DNA of 64,000 nt from Coccinella septempunctata (GCF_907165205.1 NC_058196.1:26392501-26456500), one strand, 5' to 3'; counted from the stretch's first letter, positions 23,112 to 36,790 are shown. Program-made: numbers and translations. Notes: generated by a model from the letters alone, not told the origin.

Positions 23112-25217
23112 TTTCGAAAACGAGACAAGACTCTAGAAAACATGACAAGACTCTCGAAAACGAGATGAGGCTTTAGAAAACATGACGAGACTCTCAAAAA
23201 CGAGAAGAGACTCTCAAAAACGAGAAAAGACTCTCAAAAGCGAGACGAGACTCTCAAAAACGAGAAGAGGCTTTCGTTAACGTGATGACAGTCTCGAAAA
23301 CGAGACGAGACTCTAGAAAACATGACGAGACTCTGGAAAACGAGACGATACTTTGGAAAACGAGACAACACTTTTGAAAACGAGATGAGGCTCTAGAAAA
23401 CATGACGAGACGGGACTCTGCATAACAAGACGAGTCTCTGCATAAAAAGACGAGACTCTCGAAAACATAACGATACTCTCAAAAACGAGAAGAGGCTCTC
23501 AAAAACAAGTTGAGACGCTCAAAAACGAAACGAGACTCTCAAAAACGAGACTCCCAAAAACGAGACGAGACTCTCAAAAACGTAACGAGACTCACAAAAA
23601 CGAGACGAGACTTTCAAAAACGAGACGAGACTCTCAAAAACGAGAAGAGACTCACAAAAACGAGAAGAGACTCACAAAAACGAGAAGAGACTCTCAAAAG
23701 CGAGACGATACTCTCAAAAACGAGAAGAGACTCTCAAAAACGAGAAAAGACTCTCAAAAGCGAGACGAGACTCTCAAAAACAAGAAGAGGCTTTCGTTAA
23801 CGTGATGATAGTCTCGAAAACGAAACGAGACTCTAGAAAACATGACGAGACTCTGGAAAACGAGACGATACTTTGAAAAACGAGACAAGACTTTTGAAAA
23901 CGAGATGAGGCTCTAGAAAACATGACGAGACGAGACTCTGCATAAAAAGACGAGACTCTCGAAAACATAATGAGACTCTCAAAAACGAGAAGAGACTCTC
24001 AAAAAGAAGTTGCGACGCTCAAAAACGAGACGAGTCTCTCAAAAACGTGACGAGACTTTCAAAAAGGAGACGAGACTCTCAAAAACGAGAAGAGACTCAA
24101 AAAAACGAGAAGAGACTCACAAAAACGAGAAGAGACTCTCAAAAGCGAGACGAGACTCTCAAAAACGAGAAGAGACTCTCAAAAACGAGAAAAGACTCTC
24201 AAAAGCGAGACGAGACTCTCAAAAACAAGAAGAGGCTTTCGTTAATGTGATGACAGTCTGGAAAACGAAACGAGACACTAGAAAACATGACGAGACTCTG
24301 GAAAACGAGACGATACTTTGGAAAACGAGACAGGACTTTTGAAAACGAGATGAGGCTCTAGAAAACATGACGAGACGAGACTCTGCATAACAAGACGAGA
24401 CTCTGCATAAAAAGACGAGACTCTCGAAAATATAACGAGACTCTCAAACACGAGAAGAGACTCTCAAAAAGAATTTGAGACGCTCAAAAACGAAACGGGA
24501 CTCTCAAAAACGAGACGAGACTCTCAAAAACGTGACGAGACTCACAAAAACGAGACGAGACTTTCAAAAACGAGACGAGACTCTCAAAAACGAGAAGAGA
24601 CTCACAAAAACGAGAAGAGACTCACAAAAACGAGAAGAGACTCTCAAAAGCGAGACGAGACTCTCAAAAACGAGAAGAGACTCTCAAAAACGAGAAGAGA
24701 CTCTCAAAAACGAGAAAAGACTTTCAAAAGAGAGACGAGACTCTCAAAAACGAGAAGAGGCTTTCGTTAATGTGATCACAGTCTGGAAAACGAAACGAGA
24801 CACTAGAAAACATGACGAGACTCTGGAGAACGAGACGATACTTTGAAAAACGAGACAAGACTTTTGAAAACGAGATGAGGCTCTAGAAAACATGACGAGA
24901 CGAGACTCTGCATAACAAGACGAGACTCTGCATAAAAAGACGAGACTCTCGAAAATATAACGAGACTCTCAAAACGAGAAGAGACTCTCAAAAACAAGTT
25001 GAGACGCTCATAAACGAAACGAGACGCTCATAAACGAAACGAGACTCTCAAAAATGAGACGATACTTTCAAAAACGAGACGAGACTCTCAAAAACGAGAA
25101 GAGACTCACAAAAACGAGAAGAGACTCTCAAAAGCGAGACGAGACTCTCATAAACGAGACGAGACTTTCAAAAACGAGACGAGACTCTAGAAAACATAAC
25201 GATACTCTCGTGGGAAT
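23112..25217. repeat. 2.1-kb GA-rich minisatellite, 20-bp unit
   Basis: Unit close to CGAGAAGAGACTCTCAAAAA, repeated about 105 times with point variants (GACGAGACTC, ACTCACAAAAA, CTCTGGAAAA and others). A distinctive variant block around CTTTCGTTAA recurs at 23271, 23791, 24236 and 24771, so the array also has a longer period of roughly 445-535 bp, as expected from amplification of blocks of units. The + strand is very poor in T and dominated by A and G. Because 20 is not a multiple of 3, the array reads as a 20-residue Lys/Arg-rich repeat in each frame; the resulting frames are artefacts. Confidence 0.97.
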
Positions 25218-25379
25218 CACAAAATCGCGTAAACATTCAATTTCTTGACAATTTGACCTAAAGTCAACTGTTTTTCTAGTTCGATGTGGAGAATCTATCT
25301 GGCAAAGTACATCTACGGGTTACTCGTCTATTCTACAATTTTTTTCATTGCCTCATGCAAACTGGAAAGAATCAAGGGG
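25218..25379. other. spacer
   Basis: Short unique stretch after the minisatellite. Confidence 0.3.
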
Positions 25380-26100
25380 CAGTCAATTTGAACGTCAGGA
25401 AATCCCTTTTGTTGACCTAATTTCTGACTTTCTCCATGATATACTGCAACACCTTACAAAGCGTTAATCCGATCTAATGATCCAAGCAACCTCGACCTTA
25501 ACCGATGCTCTCGACGTTAGAGGTCTGGCTTCCGCTCCTCAAACCACGAAATTTTGCATATTACCGACGTTCTCAAAAGAGAAAAAAAAAACGTCGTCTC
25601 ATACCTATCCGTATCGGACCCGGGCGAAACACAAAGCAGGCCTCGAACAAAACGATCAAAAGAGAAGCAGTTGGAGCCATAGGCATAAGAGGCTGAGATT
25701 TTCATGTCACTTTTGAATGTTATGCCGTGGATGTCATTAATCTTCCTTCTTAAGGGACCGATGGAGCGCATTCAGTGCCGCTTATCCGTCGAAGAACCCC
25801 CTATAACGCCACGGTAGATCTCAACATCCAAAGTCTTTAATGTGCTTAATTAATAAAAAGATGTGTGTAGCCATTTCTTTGTGTCCGATTGAGGCGGACG
25901 GTGCTTCGTTCGTGCCATAAATCAAATTGGTTTCTGATTGCCGCTTGTGAGCGTCGGTTGTTGCGTAGAATTTTTTTTTCGAGATGTGAATGAGATCGGG
26001 ACGGTGATGAATGAGGACGAAGGTCTGTCTCCCTGATTTCTGAACTTGGTAGCGCGGTGATCTTATGAGAATTTTGGCATTCGTCATTGTTATAATCGAA
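25380..26100. other. CpG-rich low-copy island
   Basis: Elevated CpG, with sub-blocks around 25500-25700 and 25880-26060. Open frames on both strands (25477-25716 plus with a true ATG; 25517-25771 and 25821-26087 minus) overlap and resemble no family. Candidate regulatory element by composition. Confidence 0.3.
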
Positions 26101-29100
26101 AATTATAAATGATAATCAGTTTTAAAAAAATTTCAAAAACAATTCAGCTTCTCACCTAAAGACAGAGAAGAAAAGAGAAATTAATGACATTCAGATTAAA
26201 GTTTTAGACTCTTCTACTACCTGTATTATTCATTAATTCGCTATAGTGTTTTTTCTTTATCTGTTTGTTTGTTGATTTATTATTTGATCTGTTTCTTTAT
26301 CTTTCTTGAAAATTCGTCAAGACCGAACAGTTGCACTAAGGTCCAGCTAGAAGAGATGCTTTCTCAGACTATATGTAGCACTTTCTGCTCAACGATGATT
26401 TTTCTGGGAAATACGCGTTGACTTTCGAAAAATCGGGTCACCTAAAGATTCGTCAAGGCCAAACGGTTTTTTCACGATATGAAACTCTTTGTTTGCTCCA
26501 GTTTTGACAACGAGAACAAGCATTATACGTTGAATAATAAATCAGGAAGTATGAATTGTTTCATCTGCTATAAACAGTGCCATCAATATATCCTTTCTTT
26601 AAGAAAGAGCACTCCCAAACAATTTCAATGGAAGAAACACTGTTGAAACATCCAGGTTGTTTCCTAATTATTTTTCACCATTCTTTATTATCAGTTGTCA
26701 GAGTCATGAGAAGCAGAATAATTAAGGTAGACACAAATTAACACCAGAGATCCATGATTAATGATTTCTCGTATTACACTTCAAATTAGACGTGTTTTTT
26801 ATCGTTACCTTAGATATAAACCTTATGTTCAGAAAATAGGTGTAAAGGTAGGTATCGATGGAATTTTTTTATATCCCAAACCACATCGATTTTAATTTCA
26901 TATGGGCAATTTTTCTTTCTATAGTTGGTAATTTAAGTGCATTTTTGTTAATAAGTGGATAATCTATAAAAAATGATTTCAATTCTCATCCCACTGACTT
27001 TCGTGTGAAGTTTGTTCGTTTTTTTATGGAATTCAGAGTAAGTTACAGAATTGCATTGATGGGGTTGTATTCAGCTGACGTAGCGCCATCTAAATGGTAA
27101 AATGTCGAATCAGAGGAAGATATCTGCAAATCATGATGGAATGTTTAAAATATACAAAACTTAATAATCATGAACAATCATATAACATTATGATTCGTCG
27201 CGGAATCTATACTAAAAAAAGACCTACTTATTACCTACGTAATTTTTCGAAATAACAGAAAATGTTTTGGGTGCATCTCAGTTTTTCCAGTAAAATAATA
27301 TCATCTATTGAAATATGGATTCTGTTAATTTCATAATAACTGTGCTAATTTTGTCTTTGTTTTGAATGTAACTATGTGAATTTTTCATTTTTTGTTCTGA
27401 ATTATTTCATATAATTTTCATAATTACACTTTTATGTAGAAATCGTTGAGAAAACTGTCAAATTTTTTACACTCTATAATTCATCCTCAGTTTATATTGG
27501 GTGGAGGCACGAAATAAGAGATGTTAAAATTAAAAGCACAACATTTCAACTTCTGCCAAAGCTCTGTTACCTACCCATTGTTTCAATTTTATCGAAAAGT
27601 TTTTCTTTTCTTATGCGGGAAAATTCAGACAGAACTGATGTCATCGTTGAAAAATATATCCCTTTTCTTCGAATGCAATCAGGTTAATCTATAATTTTCA
27701 CATCACTAAACAAAAAGATATGAAATATTGCATCTGGGCCAAAATACTACTCATACTTAAGTGCAGAAAGTCAACTAGAGATATTACTTTACAATTATAT
27801 TCAACTGAATTGAACGAACTCTAGACCTTTTCAAAAGTGAAAAATCGTATAAAGATATGCATCTTTGAATGCAGGCTACTGTCATTCAAAACGGTATGTC
27901 CATACCAAGCCTTTCTAATTAATGAAACATCAAACGTTAATATGTTATTAATATTCTAAACAAGTTACTTAATGCATGTGCATCAGCATCATATAACGCT
28001 GTCAGTCTATTATTAAATAACCAGACGAAGTAACTTTTATCAAGGATGAATGAAATTAATTATCGAGTCAAGTAATTATATAAATTAGAGATCGAATCGA
28101 AAATTTTTTCATAGCGGCTTGCTAACCAAGTGATATGGAATGAGAATAGCCTTTTATGCAATTTAGTGAGGCAAGAATATAGGTTGAATAATTTCAAACC
28201 TTTCATATTCACTAAGATATGTTTCTAAATTTTATCAGAATTATATTAAGTATTTAGGTATTATAGGTATCATTTCTAAAGAAAATTTTTATGGGGGTAT
28301 ACTTCTCACGACATTCACTAAATTGATAAAAAGTTTATCAGTTGATAATTTATGTATGCGTGAGCATTATTAAAACTTCACTTTATTGTCATATAAAATT
28401 TGCCAGATATCTAGATTATTATAGTACTAGTGGATATAGGATAGCATATAATGAAGATAATTGGGAAGATTTATCCTATCAATTGGGTAACTATAATTGT
28501 AGAAATAACGTAGGTACCATTACTACATACCTACTAATATTTTCCGTTCAAAACTGGAGATTCCTATGCATACAATGGTTTTTCCTCATGAGCATTTGGT
28601 GAACTAAATAATCGCAGCCGAAAGAAATGTATATAAAGCATTTCATTGAAATATAAATGAGTCAAAAATTTACCTCCATCGTATAAGGACAGCCTGTCCT
28701 TCCTTAAACAATGTAAGTATTAATTATTGTTTTGATATGAAATGGCATTATATTATAAAGAAACTTTTTTCAATACAATATAAAACGAAACAATTTATGA
28801 AAGGGATGCATATACTAAGGCCACAAATAATTCAAAATAGTAAAAATAAAAATGAAGTAGAAGTGTTCATATCGAATGGTGGTAGACTTGCGTCTGAGTA
28901 TTAGTAATATTAAGCATTTGATTATAATCACTTTTATTTTCTTGCGAGATTATAATTGTTTTCTCTATTAAATTCGTGAAATATTTATTAATTTTTTGTA
29001 TATGTCCCTTCAATTAAATAATTTTTTTACTAATATGAAGAAAACCTCATAGTATTTTATGGTGATTGTATATGTAAAATATTCAATTCAATTTAGACTT

Positions 29101-29799
29101 CCTCAAAGTGCATTCACCATTTTTCTGAACATCTTAGTAATCTGATAATTAATGACATTCCTTATCAGTACTTCCAGCATTCTATTTATATTATTGGCAG
29201 TAATAAAACAAAATGCGTTAGTTAACAGAAAAAACGTATTCTTCGTTACCAACTCTCTTAATGTTAAAAAAAAAAAATTTGGAACTACAGCGTTTCTAGC
29301 CATAGTTCTATTTAGTCATATTAAATAAATAAAAAAATGAAGAGTATTATCTCTTTGTTGGTATGATGATTTTTTATAAGCATTGAGTGTGCCTTTGCTC
29401 TGAATGATTTCCCAAACTGTTGAAAGATTGACACTTCAGTTCCAATAGTTTTTCGAATTTGTAAAGAATAATTTTTCTTTTTGAAGAAATTGATAAACTG
29501 ATTGTTGAAAACACTTTTTCATATTTTATTAATTTCAGTATACTCATTGAATTTGAAATTTTTTCGTTTTGTGATGTTATATGAATATAAATCAATTTTA
29601 TTTTCACTTTTTCTTTTATTTTTATTCCTCGTGGCACTGGATAGATCTAAATGCTGACAGATGAAGGTGAAAAAAAAACATTTTCATACGTTCAAATCTA
29701 TTTCAGTATAATTATATTCATTTATATTTTTATGAATTAACAAATAATCACACGAAGGGTGGTCCATTGATCATCTCCTCTTCAAATCTTTGAGGAAAC
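26101..29799. other. 3.7-kb AT-rich desert
   Basis: Very AT-rich with only short chance frames. No tandem array, inverted repeat or transposon motif was visible. This is the longest featureless part of the window. Confidence 0.45.
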
Positions 29800-30000
29800 T
29801 CGATATTCTAGTCACGTTGCTTTGTATGCACCACACAAACCTCTCTAGAACCGAATTTGTCGCATAATTTCAAACAAATTCGGATCTACAGGGTAGATGT
29901 AGAGCATTAACGTGAAGCGAAGCGTAGTTTCAGCTTTCTCGGTTATATTTCCGCAAACTTTTCGCCATCTTGGATCAATCAAAAACCTGTAAAAACAAAA
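29800..30000. other. small unique island with hairpin
   Basis: CCGAATTTGT at 29851-29860 pairs perfectly with ACAAATTCGG at 29874-29883 around a 13-base loop. The surrounding 0.2 kb is low-copy and richer in CpG. Function unknown. Confidence 0.35.
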
Positions 30001-30469
30001 TTGTTTTAATTGTCAATCAAAATTCGTCAATGTTTCTGTTCTTGGGAGTAAATGTAATGTAAAGATGGTTTTGGGACATGCCTCTAATCCTATAAAAGTC
30101 GGGTGTCAAAATAATGTTGTATAAATTGGGCTTACTCGAATCGTGAAGACGCTAGAAACCACGATAAACACATCGTGTGTATCATGCCCTTCTAGGGTAA
30201 GTGTCCAGCAGGGTTTGTAGATTATTTAAGTAAAGGTTTCTCGTGTATGTTTGTTCCAGTGAATATGTGAGCACTTTTGATTTTGAGCATATGAAAAATT
30301 CGAGATACGATACTATTGATGTATCTGTATAGGATGTCTGATTTTCAGAAAATGTTCAATTGGAGAAAAATTAAAATTAATATACTCGGCTCTTACTACC
30401 GCATCTTCAGATGAAACAAGCGTAGGAAATCCCAGAGACGTGCAAAACATCTATACACAACCGTAGATA

Positions 30470-31200
30470 GGATTCGGGATCATTGTTCCTCATCAGCACA
30501 GTGTAGTGTTAAATATTTCAACCGGAGGATGGGGTCTTAGCGAAACCGGGGGATCGCTCTGAGATATATTCTCATTTCTCATCACGATGCGCCACCTGTC
30601 TGGCAATGACTGAACTTCTCTGGGATTTCCTACGCTCGCCATGACTAGCTCGCATTTTATTGAAAACAATTCTGTCCATCTCATATTTTATATACTGTGT
30701 ACTTCATTTCCATATTGAAACATTCCCAATTCAATTCGTAAGACAAGTAATATTTTATTCATTTTAATTCTTCATAATTTCGCAACTTATTCAGAAATAT
30801 CCATTCAACCCAACTACCGAGATGTAACAATGTTGACAATTAAACTACTCCGCTGCAATCTGCGAAAGTACAACGCCTCCTTCGCCTTAATTAACCATAT
30901 TAGCAGGCACTGTTTACACTCAAACCCCAATTTGACTTAATTAAGAGATAGTATCTCTCGTCTATTCCCAGTTCGTCACGCTAGGTCGGCCAGCCGTGGA
31001 ACGCCGTTAAATTTCGTACCATAAATTGGCTGCAAACACAGCCGCGGCGACGACTCAAACCAAAACTCAGCATGATATGGGCAAAATTGACCTGGAGGGT
31101 GAACTGTTATCTGATAACCTTGAACTGCTGGCAGTTCACGTCACGAGAGTATGTAGCTGGTTCGATTTTTTTTCGCGTCGGATATATTTCGTTCGGGAGG
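30470..31200. promoter_or_regulatory. pair of low-copy islands with transcription-factor-like motifs
   Basis: Two compact blocks, 30470-30690 and 30830-31200. The first holds a CACCTG E-box core near 30597. The second holds clustered TTAATTA-type homeodomain sites, two GATA-type words around CTGTTATCTGATAACC (31103-31118) and a CpG-rich GCCGCGGCGACGAC block. Motif clustering in a low-copy block suggests an enhancer, but no motif score was computed. The frames here are short and unrecognised. Confidence 0.3.
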
Positions 31201-31377
31201 GTTCAAAGAATTCTTTTATTTTGATATTTTTCAATGGATTGGGTTAAAGATAATTCCTTCAAGGTACACAAAGGACATATACATATTAACTCAGATAAAT
31301 TTAGTAGTTCTTTTCACAATATCTATAAGTCCATCGCTAATAACCCCCTATGGTTGAAAAGAATTTTCTAAATGAAC
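31201..31377. other. spacer
   Basis: Nothing recognised. Confidence 0.3.
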
Positions 31378-31432
31378 AAAAAATAAAATAAAATAAAATA
31401 AATAAAAAAGAAAAAAATAGAAAAGAAAGAAG
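31378..31432. repeat. A-rich simple repeat (AAAAT/AAATA)
   Basis: About 55 bp of AATAAAATAAAATAAA-type sequence passing into AAAAG-rich sequence. No LINE body is attached, so it is probably a plain microsatellite. Confidence 0.8.
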
Positions 31433-33029
31433 TTATTTTTCCACTTAAAATTCATTTTTTGTTACAAATGTTGCTATCAAATAATGACTGATTTTTCAGG
31501 CAAGGCTGATGAACATAATTGTATAGCATAATTCTTATGAAAACTTCTATAGGTGAGATTATATAAATGTGAATGATCTTGGGTATCGTGGGATGTTTTC
31601 TACGAATAGAAAAAAAAATAGATTGATATTGATAAGGAAGATATGCTTCAGCCAATTCATTGCGTACTTAATTTACTGAACTGATTAATGAAGGAATAAT
31701 TATGTTGATATCACACCACCATGATTATGTTAGTTCACAGTGTGGGAACATGAAATCTTTCTCAGTAATTCCCAATCAATTACAAGCAATAGATTATTAT
31801 CATCATTATTAAAATAGAACAAAATCAAAAATTGAAGCTATAGCCATCAGATATATTAAAACATTTTCCAATCAAATCAATAATAATTATATTTTATTCA
31901 TTTTAATAATAAAACAATTTGAAAGACACTTCATATGTTAAAAGTCTAACGTTTTCGTTAAAATCCTTCATGAATGCCTTATTTACTCAAAAAGTAAAAA
32001 ACAAGTATACCTTTTTTGTTCCAATGTGGTGAAAATGTTCGAAAGTCATTTTTCTTCTTTGGCTTTATTGTAAGTGTATCCAGATTTGCAAAGTTGAGCT
32101 TCTGATCCTTATTTTTCAGATTCATTCTCCTTTGAACCACCTGAAAGCAGAAAATAATATGAGATCCAGTGAAAATTGGTTAATATGAAAAAAAACCAAA
32201 TGACATTAAAAAAATAGCATTCATTCGTCTCTGGTTGGAGTTTCATTTACAAAAAACCTTCACTGGTCGTTTCGTTATGTTATATCTCTTTAATCATAGT
32301 TAATCTTGCAAAACCACTCTTGTCTAAGTTCAGGAGTTAATCACTGGAGGGCTGTGAATTGAAGTGGATCGCCTAGATCCACCTAGTAATTTAATGGCCG
32401 CAGGGATTAGAAGGGTCTGTCCAGGAAACGTGGAGAGAGGTCCACAGGGTTGGTCCCCACAATTAAGGGAGGAAGGAAGCGAAAGCCATATCGTTATAAC
32501 AGCGCAAATTCATGCTATTCTGGGCAGAGGGAATTTAACCCTGGAATTCGTTCATTAGCAAAAGAGCTCGAAGTAGCATATTATACTTCAGGAAGGAGAG
32601 GGTTTTCATTTTTCCCGAATATTCCCAGTGAGTTAGTAGTTGCAGGATACTCATACTAAGGCTTGTGCAGAATTTCATGAAGAATAAAAATATGAGATAA
32701 TAATAATATAATAAGAAGAACAATTTTGTATTTTTGTTAAAAATTAATTATAATTTTTATTCTTCATTCTGTTTCTACACATCTATAAATATTTTCTTAT
32801 TTTCGTAACTGGTTGAATAAAGTAAAACCTTTCAAAACGTCAGTTACTTTTAAGAAGTGTCACTTCATTTTATATTTCAAAATAAGTTGTTTTCAATATC
32901 ATTCCAAAAACATCAATCACTGCTCAAATGTTCGAATAAAATGAGTTTAACCTATCAATAAAAAAAAGATTGATAACAAACCAATAAATTACTGAATAAT
33001 CCTCAGAAGAAAAATATTCCACACAATCT
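31433..33029. other. AT-rich stretch, nothing firm
   Basis: Includes a short GC-richer part at 32340-32560 with overlapping + frames (32364-32558 and 32450-32659) that I cannot assign. Otherwise AT-rich and featureless. Confidence 0.3.
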
Positions 33030-34330
33030 TACACCTGCCAAAACTCAACTACCCATCGCAGAGACAAACTCCTCAATGTACATGAAAAGTACCTTTGCGT
33101 AAGTCTTCAGCATACCACAAACAAAACTCAGATATGGCAACATTGACGTTTCAAGGGGATCTTCGCCTCTTCCTATTGACGTATCCCGTCAACAGAAAGA
33201 GGGGGGGAAACAGGACCCATTCCCGCTTATTGCAATCGTTTCGAGACGAGGGATATAACAGTGACATCCTGTTGGAGCCTACTCGATTTCATCACGTCCA
33301 TGTTCATTGATGCCACGCATATTTTGTCATTTCGTGCTCGGATTGGGACTTCTGAATCGCGAGGGTTGAAAACGAAAGATAAGGCTGGTGCCTGGTTGGA
33401 ATAATAGTATTGATTCTCTTTCAGTTTTCTCTTCCTATGAAATTTCAACGAATTTGTTGTTCAATACTTCTTTTTGCATGATTATATCTTGCGAATTTTG
33501 ATAAATTTTGGTTAAAGTTCCCCTTTGGATAACCTCTGTTCTGGACATAAGGACAAAAAGTGGCAAACACTAAATAGTGCCTGATCCAACCAATTTATAG
33601 GAGGAAATATAGCTAAAAATGATAAGCTGACCGAATCTAAACCTCATTTAGATCTATATTGAGTATGAATTTGTGCTCTTGTGTTTCTTATTGTATATTT
33701 TTCACATTTTTCTTCTGTAATTGAAAAAAAACTTATTATTATTATTTTATTTACCGGGCATACTCATCTCAAAACTTCAGCAAGTATTCCTTCCGTGCTT
33801 GACGCCGAACTGTGTTATTCGAAAAGAATCAAAACTACAGTATCACCGGATTTGGGTCATAGCGAAAAACGCCCTAATATAACCCTATCATGACAGAGTT
33901 TAAAATAGCATACATCACGCTACGTCCTACAACAGACATGCCACACTGTGCCACGTCAGGAAAAAAACGCACATTCGTGACCAGCCTGTTGATCGGGCAA
34001 AAGTCCCGAACTTTTTCCAGAAATGTCGGGTATGAAGTCCGCGACGCAAGAGCACGAGCGACAACACAATAATTGAATTGTAGTCCAGAGCAGACAAGAA
34101 TTGATTTAGGGATTCCGGAAGCGATGTAATTAATTCTCGAGGAGGTTTTAATTATACTTCCCGCCTATTCCAGCCACGTTCGGAGCGGGATTTGCCGGAT
34201 GAAAAGACGGAACGTGTGCTCCGGCTTTAGATTCGGCGATTGTTCCTAGTTTTCTATGGGTTCTTTTGGCGCTTTTGTCGCGGATCTGGGGGAGTTGCCT
34301 CCCTTCAGTGAGTGTCCTTGGATGAACACT
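33030..34330. other. two CpG-rich low-copy islands
   Basis: Blocks at 33030-33400 and 33760-34330 are richer in GC and CpG than the flanks. The second has TTAATT-type sites around 34130-34155 and GCGGGATTTGCCGGATG near 34186. Frames at 33095-33310 (TTG start), 33681-33893 and 33890-34072 have no recognised domain. Confidence 0.3.
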
Positions 34331-35739
34331 TTGAATAGAAGATTTTCAAAAGATTTATCACAAATTTCGACTTGAAAACAAAATTTTGGCATTCACACGA
34401 AATAGAATCGGATAATTAAGTATGCTGGAACGTCGATCGGTAGACTAAAGATAATATTGACTATTGTGGGAGCTCAATTGACAGGATTCGCTTCGTGAGA
34501 AGTAGCGTAGCATATACAATGGGTACAGTTGTAAAAAAAATAATTTGAAATACCTTTCATGTGAAAACGTTGTCTATCTAATGAATGAGTCAATGGAAAG
34601 TGGTAAAGATACTTTCAAGAGTTAGTCAACTCGGTAGATGCGAACTAAACTAATTAAATTTTTTGCACTGCACTGATTTCATAAAGACTACGCCAATGCG
34701 TTCTAGTATGGCGTAGCGTGTGGCGAAAACCTGGTGACTCCGAGTACTCCTTTTGCGCCACCTTTCTATATCTTTTTGAGTATTGGGTTTATAGGATTAT
34801 ATCGCCAATCAAGATGTTTCAATTCGAAAATCACTAAAGAAAATAATTGATTCGAGAGAAAAATAATGTAGACCCGTACAAAAAAATCATATTATTCTTC
34901 TGGAATCTTACTAGAATACCAGTGCCTTCTGCAGTTCTATTGGATTTATATATACATATATGATGCCGTGATTTGGGAAACTTGAGTTTTTATTTCATCC
35001 GACGGTGTACTTTGCTTTAATTTTTTGGATTATTTTGTGAATAGTGGTTTATGGCGTTTCAAACAGGAACATTGAGAAATCTTACACAAAAACCCTTTAC
35101 TTACAAAATAGCTAAATATTTTAGAATTCACTTTATGCAAAAAAAATCAAAGAATCAGATTTCAAACATTAGTTAGTATAGTATCACTGCTAGACGAGTT
35201 CTACATAATGATAGATGTAAATTGTGAAAAATCATCACACAATTCGATTAATTGATAACTACAAGAGCTTAAGAATTGAAGGACCACTGTAGAACAGTAG
35301 TGCTGTGCAAAAATACATTTCAAATTGGAAAATTATAGAAAATGATTAAATGCTTAAATGCATTATAGAACAGAACATTATACAGCTATAATTTAAATAT
35401 AAACTCGGGAATTCACAATTCTGTTCAACCCCTGATGCCTATGTCCATTTCAAATAGTAGATAAGCATAAATTTTTTGTCCATAAATGAAGAATGATCTG
35501 AGTAGTTGTCTATCAATAAAAAATTGAATTAAAGCATTTTTAAAATTTTATTACAAAGCTGACTTTCGTAGAAACATATGTGTGATAATATGAAACCACG
35601 TTAATCGATGAATAGAAGGAAAAAAATTAACACAAATTACAACAATAAGAGAAACAAAAGTTACAACAAATCTCAGAGTAAAAGAATATAAATGGGCTTG
35701 ATGAGCAGAATATCCGAAATTAAGACGCAAAAGTGCTCA
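34331..35739. other. AT-rich stretch, nothing recognised
   Basis: No coding, repeat or RNA signal seen. Confidence 0.35.
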
Positions 35740-36450
35740 ATCTTCGATAAATAACCGGGTTGGAACTGGCAGCCTCCGGAAGATAAACGATCCAACACTG
35801 GCAGACACAGGTTGTTCGTTAAAATCCTCAAACAAACCGCCATTAAACGTTAACAAACAACGACGTGAAAAATCGATGGCAGCGTTCCGTTAACGGCGAG
35901 CTTAGCTCACGCGAATCCCGGAACATCCCCTAATCCCGTTTAATCAAAACCGGATTTATGTGCGACATTATTCAGAAGCAATTAAAACCTTATTTGTCAA
36001 AGAGCAATCATACCTGAAACGAGGCAAAGCCGCCTGGACGGATCTTGCAAGGCTTCCTTTCGCACTTTTTAGCACTGCCGCGCATCTTGTTGACAGAAGC
36101 GATGTCGACTCTCGCAGAGGCGGCTGTGATATCAGCGGTGACATGATGGTTGCTACGTTGCCTGGCAAGGGGAACCGCCGGCTTGCTTTCAAAGCCCTCC
36201 TGATGCTCGATCGATCGCTTTCACGCCCAGTTTTCCCGCGCATTCGGGGTCCTTGCGCATTCTTACTCTTTAGCAGCGGATCTGGCAGGACCAAATGTTG
36301 TGATGCCTCCGGACAGGGGCGAACTCTGCTCGCGCCACCCTCGGAAGAGACTACAAAAGGTACAGGATCACATATGTGCGGAGGAAGGGGAGGGGATGTA
36401 ACGATGAAAACGTGCGAGTTGCGGAAGAATTAAGATTTGTGGGTAGCGTA
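35740..36450. promoter_or_regulatory. GC-rich island open in both directions
   Basis: About 0.7 kb near balanced composition. A + frame of 157 codons (35960-36433) starts at GTG; its first in-frame ATG is near 36143, leaving about 97 codons. A minus frame of 108 codons (35968-36294) covers the same DNA. Being open on both strands points to base composition. The + peptide is Gly/Arg/Ser-rich with no domain I know. GTTAAC and TTTAATC-type sites occur at its left side. Regulatory island is my preferred reading; a small or decayed gene is not excluded. Confidence 0.35.
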
Positions 36451-36673
36451 ATACCTTCAGAATGGAGGCCGGAACAAAAGATCACTCAACAATGAACTTT
36501 GTAACCCTTTGCAGCCATGAATACACAGCTTCATGTTCCAAGCCTTGAATTGAGGTTTTTCTTTCAATATGTAAAATATGTAAAAGCTATAACAGGCCAT
36601 TGACAAAGGCGAAAAGATCATTCCTATTTTCAAGGTATTCGTTAGCTTCTTCAGTTCCACCATATGTACACGG

Positions 36674-36790
36674 CGAGTCTTTGACTATACATATATTTTT
36701 ACAGTAGACTGTTGAAGTCAAAAGAAACACTTTTTTCCTTCAACATTTTTTCCAATTCGGCGTAGATAAAAAGGTATAGCCATTTTAAGT
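36674..36790. repeat. dispersed repeat fragment (copy 2)
   Basis: GAGTCTTTGACT (36674-36685) followed by ACAGTAGACTGTTGAAGTCA (36701-36720) and AAAGAAACACTTTTTTCC. The same order of words is found at 22305-22350, and the GAGTCTTTGACT end is found in the hairpin at 41674-41751. Confidence 0.6.

Noticed and set aside
23112..25217. CRISPR array
   Set aside because: Units are contiguous variants without unique spacers, and the DNA is eukaryotic.
23510..25248. Several Lys/Arg-rich frames with a 20-residue repeat (e.g. 23510-23800, 24010-24342, 24475-24846), as if coding a repetitive basic protein
   Set aside because: A 20-bp unit poor in stop codons gives a 20-residue period in any frame. Overlapping frames on both strands look equally open, and frames break wherever unit length varies.
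30091..30098. TATAAAAG as a core promoter
   Set aside because: Such words are frequent in AT-rich DNA; no supporting initiator, first exon or CpG pattern nearby.
35960..36433. 157-codon + frame as a gene
   Set aside because: Starts at GTG, which is not a normal eukaryotic start; the minus strand is also open over the same DNA.
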